Below, piece after piece: positions 24,866 through 33,643 of a stretch of 64,000 bases of DNA. The position numbers and the translations under genes were made by a program. Origin of the DNA: Oceanobacter kriegii DSM 6294 (GTDB lineage Bacteria > Pseudomonadota > Gammaproteobacteria > Pseudomonadales > Oceanobacteraceae). The stretch is from positions 1 through 64,000 of the forward strand of contig NZ_KE383934.1 in assembly GCF_000422845.1 (NCBI RefSeq), read 5' to 3'. The notes beneath the pieces are model-generated. The model was not told the origin of the DNA. It made no database searches and saw only the letters and a program-made list of their open reading frames with translations. How positions within the stretch are numbered: position 1 is the first letter of the stretch; each line of letters starts with the position of its first letter.

Positions 24866-26479
24866 TTAGAAATAGAAACCGGTTTCCAGCGCAACACCGG
24901 CTTCTTTTTCCGGATCGTTCGGGTTGGCCATCGCCGCAACGTCGATGTGCACGCCAAACGGTGAGAAACCCAGACCAATGGAGGCGACTTCTGCTTCCGA
25001 CACGCTCATGTTGGTGCGGTAACCCAAACGCAGTTGCAGGGTGTTGTAGATGTCGAACTCAGCACCAATGGCGGCGTACTGGGTCGGGTTTTCCCAGGCA
25101 ATCGGGTCGTTTTCAACCAGATCAACGTCCAGCGCCAGTGTGGTCCAGTCGCCGTTGAAGGCAACACCTGCGCGGAATTGTGGATCAAGTGTGACTTCGC
25201 CACCTTCCAGTGTGCGAGGTAGGGTAGAGCCTTTGACCTCAGCGTCTTTTACTTCAAAGCTCTTGCTGATCAGGTTCTTACCAACCACGCCAAACATCCA
25301 TTTGTTGGACGCGCCAAAGCGGAACGAAGCACCGACGTCGAGGTTGACGTGGTTGTAGGTTTCGGAGGCGTCTTCGAGGTCTTCCTGCTCGATATCACCG
25401 TCGTAATCGGCTTCTGCAGCGTAGTGCATGGTCACGACACGTTGCAGTTTGGGTGTGATACCAATGGCGACTTTTTTATCCCAGAAGCTGAATTCACGGG
25501 AGAATGAGATACCCAGGTCGGCAACGGCCAGGGCGATGACTTCAACATTGGAGGTCATGTCCGGGTCTTCGGCGTCTGCCGACAGGTCGCCGTTTTCGAT
25601 CAGGTTGTAGCTGGAACCGTCTTCACGGGTGATGGTGTCGGAGGTGAAGTTACTGGTGTCTTCGGCCTGGGCGGCAATGGTGTCGGCATCGTCCTGATCA
25701 ACGTTACCGGCTTCGGCATCGGCAAGAAAGGCGTCGATGTCGCTGGTCAGTTGGTCGGCTTCGTCGGCGTAGGCTACAGCAGCGTCGGAATAGCCATTCA
25801 ACAAGGCGCTGTCATCGGCGCTAAAGAAAGCGCGACCGGAAAAGGTAACGTTGCCAGAGAAGCTCAGTGCGGCGGCGAATTCCTTGCCCGGGAATGCCAG
25901 CGCGGAAGAAACACCCAAGCGACCGCTCAGAGGATTGCCGGATACCGAATTCAATTCACTGGTCAGCTGTTCGCTGAGGTTATCAACGGTGGTCAGATCG
26001 CTGCGAACGTCGGCCAAGGCACTGCGGACATTGTTGTTAAGGCCGCGAATTTCACTGATTTTGGCATTGGCGTTGTTAACGTCGGCGGCAGTCAGTCCTT
26101 CAAGCGCTGCTTGCAGGTCTTCGGTTGCCTGACCGAGGTTATCAACCTTGTCTTCAAAGTTGTTGGCGGTGGCGTCGTCAAACAGGTCTTCAAACTCAGG
26201 CACCAGGTCGTCGTTGATGTCGATGAAGGTGTCATACATTTCTTCTTCATCGGCCACGCTGAGGCCGACTTGCGGGAACAGGATGGCGAAGTCGTCATCG
26301 TGTTCACCCTGAGACAGCAGGGACGGGTTATAGGCCGGTGCGTGGGCTCGTTTGGCACTGGCAACACCGGTGCTACCCATAGCCAGGCCGCGAGCATCCA
26401 TTGGTAGGAAAGGCGAAGCCTGGGCGGAGGCAATGGTGGCGGAGGCGATGGCCGTGGCGAGCAGGGAACGTCTAATCAT
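24866..26479 (-). CDS. TraF-like outer-membrane beta-barrel protein
   Basis: A 537-residue exported protein. A signal peptide (residues 1-22, ending AQA) is followed by [35 protein letters not shown], the pattern at the N-terminus of FadL-like barrels and of the chromosomal 'conjugal transfer TraF' family. The middle (residues ~75-200) is acidic and partly coiled coil. The C-terminal half has alternating strands and ends in YF, the outer-membrane assembly signal. No conjugation genes are present, so the TraF name describes only the family. Its ligand is unknown. It stands alone between two terminators. Confidence 0.65.
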   Translation of the reverse strand: MIRRSLLATAIASATIASAQASPFLPMDARGLAMGSTGVASAKRAHAPAYNPSLLSQGEHDDDFAILFPQVGLSVADEEEMYDTFIDINDDLVPEFEDLFDDATANNFEDKVDNLGQATEDLQAALEGLTAADVNNANAKISEIRGLNNNVRSALADVRSDLTTVDNLSEQLTSELNSVSGNPLSGRLGVSSALAFPGKEFAAALSFSGNVTFSGRAFFSADDSALLNGYSDAAVAYADEADQLTSDIDAFLADAEAGNVDQDDADTIAAQAEDTSNFTSDTITREDGSSYNLIENGDLSADAEDPDMTSNVEVIALAVADLGISFSREFSFWDKKVAIGITPKLQRVVTMHYAAEADYDGDIEQEDLEDASETYNHVNLDVGASFRFGASNKWMFGVVGKNLISKSFEVKDAEVKGSTLPRTLEGGEVTLDPQFRAGVAFNGDWTTLALDVDLVENDPIAWENPTQYAAIGAEFDIYNTLQLRLGYRTNMSVSEAEVASIGLGFSPFGVHIDVAAMANPNDPEKEAGVALETGFYF

Positions 26480-26820
26480 GATGGGGTCCTTGTTCCGTTG
26501 TAATTCCAGTTCGTGCCAGCGATGTGAGGGGGCGGCGTCGAACCGTGTCTTCAGCAGTGTAGTTCAGCTACTGCTGTCCGTTTGTCAGAAGACTTCTTTT
26601 CATGGCTTGGTCCAGATAGTAGCGGCAAGGCTGAGCTAAAACACCCGGCATTCCGAACCAAATTGTTGTTTTTTTATACGGTCAGCGTGACAGCACTTTA
26701 TGACAGACGTCACATTTTGTCAGGTTTTGTCTCAGTATGCGCCCGGTTTCACGGTTGGATTCGTGCCTTACCAGCTGGACCGACGCTGAGCGGTCATTTC
26801 GTTATTGATTGTAAAAAGCC
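26480..26820. other. Divergent intergenic region between the TraF-like gene and flgP
   Basis: 341 bases with no ORF that looks real. The part next to flgP is covered by the sigma-28 promoter entry. I see no second clear promoter for the leftward TraF-like gene and no terminator. Confidence 0.5.
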
Positions 26821-26848
26821 TCAAGCGAGCGCGGTGAGCGGCCGATAA
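26821..26848 (+). promoter_or_regulatory. Sigma-28 (FliA) promoter of flgP-flgT
   Basis: TCAAG (26821-26825), 15 bases, then GCCGATAA (26841-26848), a perfect match to the FliA -10 element. Transcription would begin about 28 bases before flgP, leaving a short leader that contains its GGAG site at 26871-26874. The position directly before two flagellar genes makes chance unlikely. Confidence 0.82.
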
Positions 26849-26883
26849 CCCCGACAGAGACGTTCTGATCGGAGACCGAATTT

Positions 26884-27486
26884 ATGAAAGCCATGTGGAA
26901 AATGGCAACCGCAATGCTGGCGGCAACGGCACTGGGCGGATGCAGCGAAGCCATGATGAGAAGCGCCGGTATGGGCAGCAGTACCGACGACTATTTTGCT
27001 CCGGTCAAACAGCAAGTCGACCCGATAGCTCCGATGGTACTGCGGGTTGTGGGTTATGGCGCCATGGATCAAAGCAAGACCCGTTCTGAAGCCCAGCGAC
27101 GTTTGATGGCCATTCGTGCCGCTCGAATGGATGCCTACCGGGTGATGGCGGAGCGGGTTTACGGTACCGCTATTCAGGGCAGCACCACGGTGCGAGACAT
27201 GGTGGTTGAGAACGACCGCTTGCGCACGTACGTCGAAACCTATTTGCACGGTGCCCGTGTGATCAGTACCGATGTGATGCCGGACGGCACGGTAGAAACC
27301 TTGCTGGAAATGACCATCGACCAGGGCTTCCGCAACTGTTTGCAAACGGTTGATAACCAGCGCCAGAACATCGATTGCCGGGTACCACTGGGCGGCGCAC
27401 AACTTAGCCAGTTTGTGGAGCGTCAGAACACCCGGGTTCGCAGCGAATCAGCGGTACCGGATTCCGGTTTCTATTTTATCGAATGA
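26884..27486 (+). CDS. flgP: Flagellar outer-membrane lipoprotein FlgP
   Basis: A 200-residue lipoprotein of the LPP20/FlgP family, which builds a basal disk or ring around the flagellar motor under the outer membrane in Vibrio and Campylobacter. The lipobox is ALGGC with lipidated Cys20. The SEAQRRLMAIRAARMDAYRVMAERVYG and VETLLEMTID stretches are the family core. GGAG stands 9 bases before the ATG. flgT follows 65 bases downstream; flgO, which accompanies flgP in Vibrio, is not present here. Confidence 0.85.
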   Translation: MKAMWKMATAMLAATALGGCSEAMMRSAGMGSSTDDYFAPVKQQVDPIAPMVLRVVGYGAMDQSKTRSEAQRRLMAIRAARMDAYRVMAERVYGTAIQGSTTVRDMVVENDRLRTYVETYLHGARVISTDVMPDGTVETLLEMTIDQGFRNCLQTVDNQRQNIDCRVPLGGAQLSQFVERQNTRVRSESAVPDSGFYFIE

Positions 27487-27551
27487 TGACGTTGGTTGAA
27501 TGACGACAGGGGCGTGGCCGCTGTTGCAGCCAGACACGTCGGGAGCAGGAT

Positions 27552-28748
27552 ATGAAATGGTTTAATTGGATGTTGTTGATGACGGTGCTGGTGGCTCCCC
27601 ATGGGGTCGCCCGTACGGTTGAAGTGAGTGGTCAGGCAGTGATTGGCAGCTCGATCAATCAGGCCCGTGAGGACGCCCTCAAAGACGCCCTGCGTCAGGC
27701 CAGCTTGCAGGCGGGTGCCAGTATCCGTTCAACCCAGCTGATGACCAGCGGTCAGATGGACCGTGACGAAGTCGACCTGCGTAGCCAGGCGCGTATTCGC
27801 GATGTGGAAGTGCTGCACGAAGGCGAAGCCAACGGCATGTATGAAGTGGTTTTAAAAGTCGATGTTGAACCGGAAACCCTCTGTGCTGCCAGCAATCAAA
27901 ATTACCGCAAGGCCATTGCAGTGGCTGGTTTTGGGTTGGCCCGACCAGCTCAGGCGACGCTGGGGCGGTTACAGAACATCGAACAGGATCTGCCCCGTGC
28001 GCTGATCAACCAGTTGAATCGCGGCCGCAATGTGCAGGCACTGGATGCCACTCGCATCAGCTTGTTCCGTGATCCGCGCCGGGCGCCCTCATTTGAAACC
28101 AGCCAGCAACGGCTCACCACCTCGGTGGCGCTGGCAACCCAGCTGGGCGCTCAGTACGTGGTGTCTGGCGTCGTGCGGGAACTGGGTGAGGCTGGTCGCA
28201 CCCGGGTGTCGTCTGATCCCAATGGCAGCTGGGCCGCGTTACTGGGGTTGGAGAAAACCGCAACCCAGCGCCAGTTTGTCGCGGATGTGTTCGTTCACGA
28301 CGGTTTGAGCGGTGCCATGTTGTTTCAACGAACCTACGAAACCAGCGGTGCCTGGACACCGAAGCGCAATGCCAGTGTGGGCTTTGCAACGCCGAAATTC
28401 TGGCAAACCCCGTACGGCAAAAGCGTTGATAACCTGATGACGGCCATGGTGGAGGACGTTGGTGAAGTGATTCGTTGCCAGCCGTTTATGGCCCGTGTGG
28501 TGGCGTCCCGTGGTAACCGTTTGCACATTGAAGCCAGTGCGGCAACGGGCATTCGCCCGGGGGACAAGCTGCAGGTGTATCGCACCGGTACTTTCTACAA
28601 CCTTGATCTTGAACCACGCACCGAGCTGACGGATATGGCGACTGAAGTGGTGGTGAAACATGTGCAGCCGCAGTTCGTTGTGGCAGAGATGACATCCGAT
28701 GCCGGTGGGCTGGCGATTCAGCGTGATGATCTGGTGATTGCCTGGTAG
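27552..28748 (+). CDS. flgT: Flagellar H-ring protein FlgT
   Basis: A 398-residue periplasmic protein. FlgT forms the H-ring that surrounds the L and P rings of polar sodium-driven motors in Vibrio. A signal peptide (about residues 1-20, ending GVA) precedes an N-domain with AREDALKDALRQASLQAGASI. The middle domain carries AVAGFGLARPAQATLGRLQNIEQDLP. The C-terminal domain has GIRPGDKLQVYRTG. The order fits FlgT. It is probably co-transcribed with flgP from the sigma-28 promoter. Confidence 0.85.
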   Translation: MKWFNWMLLMTVLVAPHGVARTVEVSGQAVIGSSINQAREDALKDALRQASLQAGASIRSTQLMTSGQMDRDEVDLRSQARIRDVEVLHEGEANGMYEVVLKVDVEPETLCAASNQNYRKAIAVAGFGLARPAQATLGRLQNIEQDLPRALINQLNRGRNVQALDATRISLFRDPRRAPSFETSQQRLTTSVALATQLGAQYVVSGVVRELGEAGRTRVSSDPNGSWAALLGLEKTATQRQFVADVFVHDGLSGAMLFQRTYETSGAWTPKRNASVGFATPKFWQTPYGKSVDNLMTAMVEDVGEVIRCQPFMARVVASRGNRLHIEASAATGIRPGDKLQVYRTGTFYNLDLEPRTELTDMATEVVVKHVQPQFVVAEMTSDAGGLAIQRDDLVIAW

Positions 28749-28871
28749 TTACACATCCCCCTTGAGCCAGCGGCCTAGCCAGTACCCACAAACAGCAAAC
28801 ACACCGGCAACCGCTAAAAACGAAACAACAAAGGAAAGCCATTCGCTGGCGTTGTGTGGTACATCAATCAT
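28749..28871 (-). CDS. Small single-span membrane protein (40 aa), candidate
   Basis: On the minus strand an ATG at 28871 opens a 40-codon ORF whose stop abuts the flgT stop. The product has a polar start (MIDVPHNASEW), one strongly hydrophobic helix (about residues 11-32: LSFVVSFLAVAGVFAVCGYW) and a basic end RWLKGD. A membrane helix flanked by W and K is unlikely to arise by chance, but the ribosome site is weak. I do not recognise the family. Confidence 0.5.
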   Translation of the reverse strand: MIDVPHNASEWLSFVVSFLAVAGVFAVCGYWLGRWLKGDV

Positions 28872-28972
28872 TGGACAACTTACTCAATAAAAGGATTGTT
28901 AAAGAGTATTTTATCAATAAAGGAATTGCTGAACAGCGGTTTAAGGAAATTGGTTTAAGAAAGACAGTAAGG

Positions 28973-28996
28973 TAAAACACCGAGTCCTTTCGGTGT
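28973..28996 (-). terminator. Terminator of the PilJ-like gene
   Basis: On the minus strand ACACCGA pairs with TCGGTGT around AAGGAC and is followed by TTT. It lies 56 bases after the stop of the secreted PilJ-like gene. Confidence 0.72.
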
Positions 28997-29051
28997 GAGC
29001 GAACGAATGAATCTAATTATAATCGATATGAGAATTGTTATCGAACAACTG

Positions 29052-29831
29052 TTAATTTGTGCTCATTAACAGTTCATATTTGTAAGCGATATTTTCCATC
29101 TTTTTATAAATAGAATCGGTCGTTACTGAAATGACGTTCGGAACGTATTGTCCGTTCTTATCCAGCTTGAATCCGGCATTGGAAAACTTCCACTGGGATT
29201 CAACACGAGCCAGCAGGTTAGTCAGTTCCGGGGTGTTGTGATTGGTTCCCAACAGCACGGTCAGGTTCTGGTCGAATTGCTGGATGGACTGTTGGAAATC
29301 AGCTCGTACTGTATCGGTCTCAACGTTCCAGTACATGGCGTAGTAGTCGCGGGCAATCTTTTGGGCCAGGGTGGTTTCTTCTTCAGAAATACGCACCAGC
29401 TCGGCATACGGAGAGTCACTCTCGGCGGCGATGGCAGCAACGCTGTTGTTGCAGGCTTTCAGCAAGGCTTCGCTGTGCTTCAGCAGTGTAGCGGCATGCA
29501 GTTTATCCGGCTTGGCCAGCACGTCCATACGGTATTCCTGCCACAGTTTTGCCAAAGGCTCGACGCTGTGGTTAATGCCGTGTTCATGAGCAAAATCCAT
29601 TACCAGATTAATGCGCTCTTCAAACAGCGATACGCTTTCATCCAGGTCCTGCATGGCCACTTCCGGGCGGATATCCGCACCAATAGCAAAGTAATCCTTA
29701 GCCATACGCTGTGACAGCATGCACAAGCTGCCAGCATAAAATTCCGCTTTGGCAGCAGAAATGCTTTCGGCATAAGACATGGAAGAGAAAGAAAGGGCGG
29801 TAATTGCGGTAATGGTTAAAACTCGATTCAT
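29052..29831 (-). CDS. Secreted protein with two PilJ-like segments
   Basis: A 259-residue exported protein with a signal peptide (residues 1-21, ending SYA). Two similar helical segments follow: AGSLCMLSQRMAKDYFAIGADI (33-54) and EETTLAQKIARDYYAMYWNV (151-170). They resemble the LSQRMAK motif of the PilJ/NarX-type sensor N-domain. No membrane anchor, HAMP or signalling domain follows, so it looks like a free periplasmic sensor or binding module. A ligand cannot be named. It has its own promoter and terminator and stands alone. Confidence 0.65.
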   Translation of the reverse strand: MNRVLTITAITALSFSSMSYAESISAAKAEFYAGSLCMLSQRMAKDYFAIGADIRPEVAMQDLDESVSLFEERINLVMDFAHEHGINHSVEPLAKLWQEYRMDVLAKPDKLHAATLLKHSEALLKACNNSVAAIAAESDSPYAELVRISEEETTLAQKIARDYYAMYWNVETDTVRADFQQSIQQFDQNLTVLLGTNHNTPELTNLLARVESQWKFSNAGFKLDKNGQYVPNVISVTTDSIYKKMENIAYKYELLMSTN

Positions 29832-29868
29832 TCAGTCGTTGCTCTGGGGTGCTCAAAATTTGGGCGGC

Positions 29869-29897
29869 AGTATAGTTGGCTACATTTTGTAAATCTA
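29869..29897 (-). promoter_or_regulatory. Promoter of the PilJ-like gene
   Basis: On the minus strand TAGATT (29892-29897) and TATACT (29869-29874) are 17 bases apart and lie 38 bases before the start codon. The -10 is good and the -35 poor, so another factor may help. The AT-rich stretch 29898-30063 holds no further feature. Confidence 0.5.
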
Positions 29898-30063
29898 CTG
29901 GATTAGGCAAATAATCTATTAAATATGGCTGACTTAAACGCAAAAATATAATTTTTTGTTGGTGGTGGCGTATAACGTCTGATATATAGTCGAAATATAG
30001 AGCAATATAATTGCTGATATGTCGCAATGTCTGATTGTTGGTTTGTAAGACAGTGTTGACTAG

Positions 30064-30374
30064 GGACCCTCTGAATAACTCTGCACAGCTCTCGGCTCTG
30101 GCTTCCTGCTTCGCCCTACCTCCTGCATCCATGCAGTCGTGCGCGTGTCCTGCAGGTTGTCAGAACAAGGCGGCGAATGAAGCGTAATGGCTGGCCCTTT
30201 CCAAATTCGCCAACACCGTTCTGGCGGCCTGCAGGCCGCGCCCTACGGGGATGACAGGGCATTGCTGACTCTGTGTCGCTGATTTTTGACTTGACCCGTC
30301 AGGCCGACAAATCAGCTTCGTGACTCAGCTTCGCCCTGTCATCCAGAGCGGGCACCGAGTTGTTCAGAGTGTCC
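30064..30374 (+). mobile_element. MITE-like element, copy 3 (311 bp)
   Basis: Same family as 251-513 and 6734-6996, same orientation as copy 1. It carries a 48-base insertion after CACAGCTC that makes it 311 bp. The left end is perfect; the right end has a G-to-T change (CAGAGTGTCC). Flanks are CTAG on the left and CTGG on the right. It lies in a 731-base gap downstream of ycgB. It encodes no transposase. Confidence 0.87.
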
Positions 30375-30495
30375 CTGGCACAAGCGTTCTGTGAACCCTG
30401 CTGAGAAAGCGAAAACAAGGGGAAGCCAGGAAGGTTAGGCGAAAGTTAGGAGAAAGATACGAGCACCTGAGAGAAGCTCGTCGTTTTCAGGTGAT

Positions 30496-30524
30496 CCTGC
30501 AAACCCCAAGACGGGGAATGCAGG
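30496..30524 (-). terminator. Hairpin after the ycgB (spoVR) stop
   Basis: CCTGCA..CCCC pairs with GGGG..TGCAGG, a strong stem of ten pairs with a five-base loop, 39 bases after the stop. There is no T-run, so termination is not certain. A second weaker inverted repeat, CACCTGA/TCAGGTG, lies at about 30463-30493. The rest of 30375-30562 shows no gene. Confidence 0.45.
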
Positions 30525-30562
30525 TGTATTGAGCGAATTGCAGCGTTACCCAGTAGGTCTTT

Positions 30563-32104
30563 TTAATCGGCAACCTTCATTTCAGGCACGCTGCGGCGGC
30601 CAATTACTTCTCCGTCCTTGACGGTGTCCAGATGAATATCAAAACCCCACAGCAAGTGCAGGTGCTTCATCACTTCAAACACATCCTGAGACAGCGGTGT
30701 GCCATCGTGCATGGTATGACGCAGGGTCAGTGAACGATCGCCTTCCAGATCGACAGACCATACCTGAATGTTAGGCTCGCGCATCGACAGGTCGTACTGG
30801 CGGGCCAGCATTTCCCTTACCTTGCGGTAGCCGTTGTCATTGTGGATGGCCTCGACTTCATAGTGAGAACGTTCATCGTCGTCGTAAATGCTGAACAGGT
30901 GGAATTCGCGCATCATGCGTGGCGACAGGAATTGCTGCACAAAGCTTTCGTCCTTGAAGTTCTCCATGGCGAAATGCAGGGTATCCAGCCAGTCCTTGCC
31001 GGCGAAGTCCGGGAACCACTCGCGGTCTTCATCGGTCGGGTTCTCGCAAATACGCTTGATGTCCTGGAACATGTTGAAGCCCAGCGCATAGGGGTTGATG
31101 CCACTGTAGTAGGGCGAGTCAAAACCGGGCTGGTACACCACGCTGGTGTGCGAGGTAAGAATCTCCATCATAAAGCCGTCGGTCACCTTGCCGTTGTCGT
31201 ACAGCTCGTTCAGCAAGGTGTAGTGCCAGAAGGTGGCCCAGCCTTCGTTCATCACCTGAGTCTGGCGTTGCGGATAGAAGTACTGGGAAATCTTGCGCAC
31301 GATACGAATTATTTCGCGCTGCCACGGCTTCAGCAGCGGGGCATTTTTCTCAATGAAGTAGAGGATGTTCTCTTGTGGCTCAGCCGGGAACACCCGCCGC
31401 TTCTGCTGGGTGGTTTCTTCCTGACGGGACGGCAGGGTACGCCACAGGTCATTCACCTGACGCTGTAATACGTCTTCCCGCTCTTGCTGGCGCAGGCGCT
31501 CTTCGGCCGCAGATATAGGGCGAGGACGACGATAGCGGTCGACGCCGTAGTTCTGCAGCGCATGACATGCATCCAGCATCTGCTCGACTTCTTCCTGACC
31601 GTAGCGTTCTTCGCACTTGCGCACGTAGTTCTTGGCGAACAGCAGGTAGTCGATGATGGAGCTGGCATCGGTCCAGGTCTTGAACAGGTAGTTGCCCTTG
31701 AAGAAGGAGTTATGGCCGTAGCAGGCATGGGCGATCACCAGTGCCTGCATTGGCATGGTGTTCTCTTCCATCAGGTAGGCAATACACGGGTCGGAGTTGA
31801 TCACGATCTCGTAGGCCAGGCCCATCTGGCCACGCTGGTAGTTTTTCTGGGTCGACAGGAACTGTTTGCCGTAGGACCAGTGATTGTAGCCAATCGGCAT
31901 TCCCACCGACGAATAAGCGTCCATCATCTGCTCAGCGCTGATGATTTCAATCTGATTCGGGTAGGTATCCAGACGGTACTTGGCGGCGATTTTGGCAATC
32001 TCGCTGTCGTACTTTTCCAGCAGCTCAAAATTCCAGTCGGAGTCGGTCGACAGGTAGGTTTTGGCGCGCGGATCGTCTTTGTAGATATCGCTATTGAGAC
32101 TCAT
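30563..32104 (-). CDS. ycgB: SpoVR family protein (YcgB)
   Basis: A 513-residue protein of the SpoVR family, conserved in gammaproteobacteria with yeaG and yeaH and induced in stationary phase or nitrogen starvation in enterobacteria. Family segments are [49 protein letters not shown] and [16 protein letters not shown]. The biochemical role is unknown. ATG 32104 is certain: a strong AAGGAGG lies four bases upstream and it overlaps the yeaH stop (ATGA). Confidence 0.93.
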   Translation of the reverse strand: MSLNSDIYKDDPRAKTYLSTDSDWNFELLEKYDSEIAKIAAKYRLDTYPNQIEIISAEQMMDAYSSVGMPIGYNHWSYGKQFLSTQKNYQRGQMGLAYEIVINSDPCIAYLMEENTMPMQALVIAHACYGHNSFFKGNYLFKTWTDASSIIDYLLFAKNYVRKCEERYGQEEVEQMLDACHALQNYGVDRYRRPRPISAAEERLRQQEREDVLQRQVNDLWRTLPSRQEETTQQKRRVFPAEPQENILYFIEKNAPLLKPWQREIIRIVRKISQYFYPQRQTQVMNEGWATFWHYTLLNELYDNGKVTDGFMMEILTSHTSVVYQPGFDSPYYSGINPYALGFNMFQDIKRICENPTDEDREWFPDFAGKDWLDTLHFAMENFKDESFVQQFLSPRMMREFHLFSIYDDDERSHYEVEAIHNDNGYRKVREMLARQYDLSMREPNIQVWSVDLEGDRSLTLRHTMHDGTPLSQDVFEVMKHLHLLWGFDIHLDTVKDGEVIGRRSVPEMKVAD

Positions 32105-33384
32105 ACAGCCTCCTTGTATCGCTCTTTGGCGAACAGTTCGCGGAATACCGGATAAATGTCGCCGGCTCCCCGGATTTGGGCGGTAGCAAACTTGCTGGCG
32201 TTGGCCTGGGCCACACCCTGATAGGCGTACCACAGGGCCTGATGCTCATGCGGCGTGATTTCCACATAGGCAAAATGCTGAATCGCTGGCAGCAGGTTCT
32301 CTGACAGAATCTGGGCGCACAGCGGGGAATCGTCGTCCCAGTTATCGCCGTCGGAAGCCTGTGCGGCGTAGATGTTCCAGTCACCTTCCAGATAGCGTTC
32401 CTGCACCACCTGGTCCATCAGCTTCAGAGCGCTGGAGACAATGGTGCCGCCGGTTTCACGGGAGTAGAAGAACTCTTGCTCATCCACTTCCTTGGCGCTG
32501 GTGTGGTGGCGAATAAAGACGATCTCGATGTGTTCGTAGTTCTTCTCAAGGAACAGGTACAGCAGCAGGTAGAAGCGTTTGGCCAAATCCTTGACGTCCT
32601 GGGTCATGGAGCCGGAAACGTCCATCAAGCAGAACATTACTGCTTTGCTGGACGGCATCGGGACTTTGACCTGATTGCGATAACGGAGGTCGAGCTCGTC
32701 GATGAAGGGCAGCATCTTGAGTTTCTTCTCAAGCTCGGCGATGTCGGCCTTGAGGCCTGCAATGACGCTGTCGTCATCGGGTTTACCAGCGGCAATCAGT
32801 TCTTCAATCTGGGCCTGTAATTCCTTGATCTTGCGGCGCTTGCCAGCGCCCATGCCGATGCGGCGGGCGTGGGCATTGCGCAAGGATTTCACCACCGACA
32901 GGTTGTTGGGCGTACCTTCTGATACGAAACCTGCCCGGCGGGTCTTGAATTCTTTCGATTGTGACAGCGACTTCTTGATCATGTTGGGCAGTTCCAGATC
33001 ATCAAACAGATAATTCAGGAACTCGTCCTTGGTAATAAAAAAGCTGAAGTCGTCTTCGCCTTCGCCCTGATTGCTGGCCTGGCCAGAACCTGAGCCACCA
33101 CCGCCACCTTTCGGTTTTTCCAGCTGGTCGCCGGTGTTGAATTCCTTGTTGCCTGGAAATACGCGATGGGATTTGCCGCCCTGACCGTGGGTGATCATAG
33201 GCTCGTGGGTGTTGCGGGTAGGGATGCTGATTTGCTCACCGCGCTCCATGTCGGTGATGGAACGACGGTTGACGGCGTCCGATACCGCTTCCTTGATGTG
33301 GCCACGATAGCGTTTCAGAAAGCGCTGGCGGTTGACCATGCTTTTGTTTTTGCCGTTTAAACGTCGATCAATGATATAGGACAT
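32101..33384 (-). CDS. yeaH: DUF444 family VWA-domain protein YeaH
   Basis: A 427-residue protein. The N-terminal third is basic and Gly/Ser-rich (a GGGGGSGSG linker near residue 95). A von Willebrand A domain follows, with a complete MIDAS motif DVSGSM near residue 255 and [12 protein letters not shown] later, suggesting metal-dependent partner binding. It lies between the kinase YeaG and YcgB and is thought to act with them, but its partner is not established. It overlaps ycgB by four bases. Confidence 0.94.
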   Translation of the reverse strand: MSYIIDRRLNGKNKSMVNRQRFLKRYRGHIKEAVSDAVNRRSITDMERGEQISIPTRNTHEPMITHGQGGKSHRVFPGNKEFNTGDQLEKPKGGGGGSGSGQASNQGEGEDDFSFFITKDEFLNYLFDDLELPNMIKKSLSQSKEFKTRRAGFVSEGTPNNLSVVKSLRNAHARRIGMGAGKRRKIKELQAQIEELIAAGKPDDDSVIAGLKADIAELEKKLKMLPFIDELDLRYRNQVKVPMPSSKAVMFCLMDVSGSMTQDVKDLAKRFYLLLYLFLEKNYEHIEIVFIRHHTSAKEVDEQEFFYSRETGGTIVSSALKLMDQVVQERYLEGDWNIYAAQASDGDNWDDDSPLCAQILSENLLPAIQHFAYVEITPHEHQALWYAYQGVAQANASKFATAQIRGAGDIYPVFRELFAKERYKEAV

Positions 33385-33643
33385 ATATTCATTCTCCTGA
33401 CTGCTCAGGCTGCCGGGAAAACCGCTGCCTCAAGGGGAACCTTGTCCCCCTGCCGGCGGGCTCCCCCGCTTTCGCGCTGACTGCTGCTGTTTCCTTGATA
33501 CCGCATTCGCACAACGACCCCGCATGGATTCGACGTCCTGTCTCAACCATGCTTGCCCGGGCGTCCTGCCCGGGAAGGTCTGTGCTAAATGCGGCCTCTT
33601 CGGCGCAGCAGAGGCGCAGGTTGTGTTCCGCTCTGAAGTCCGA

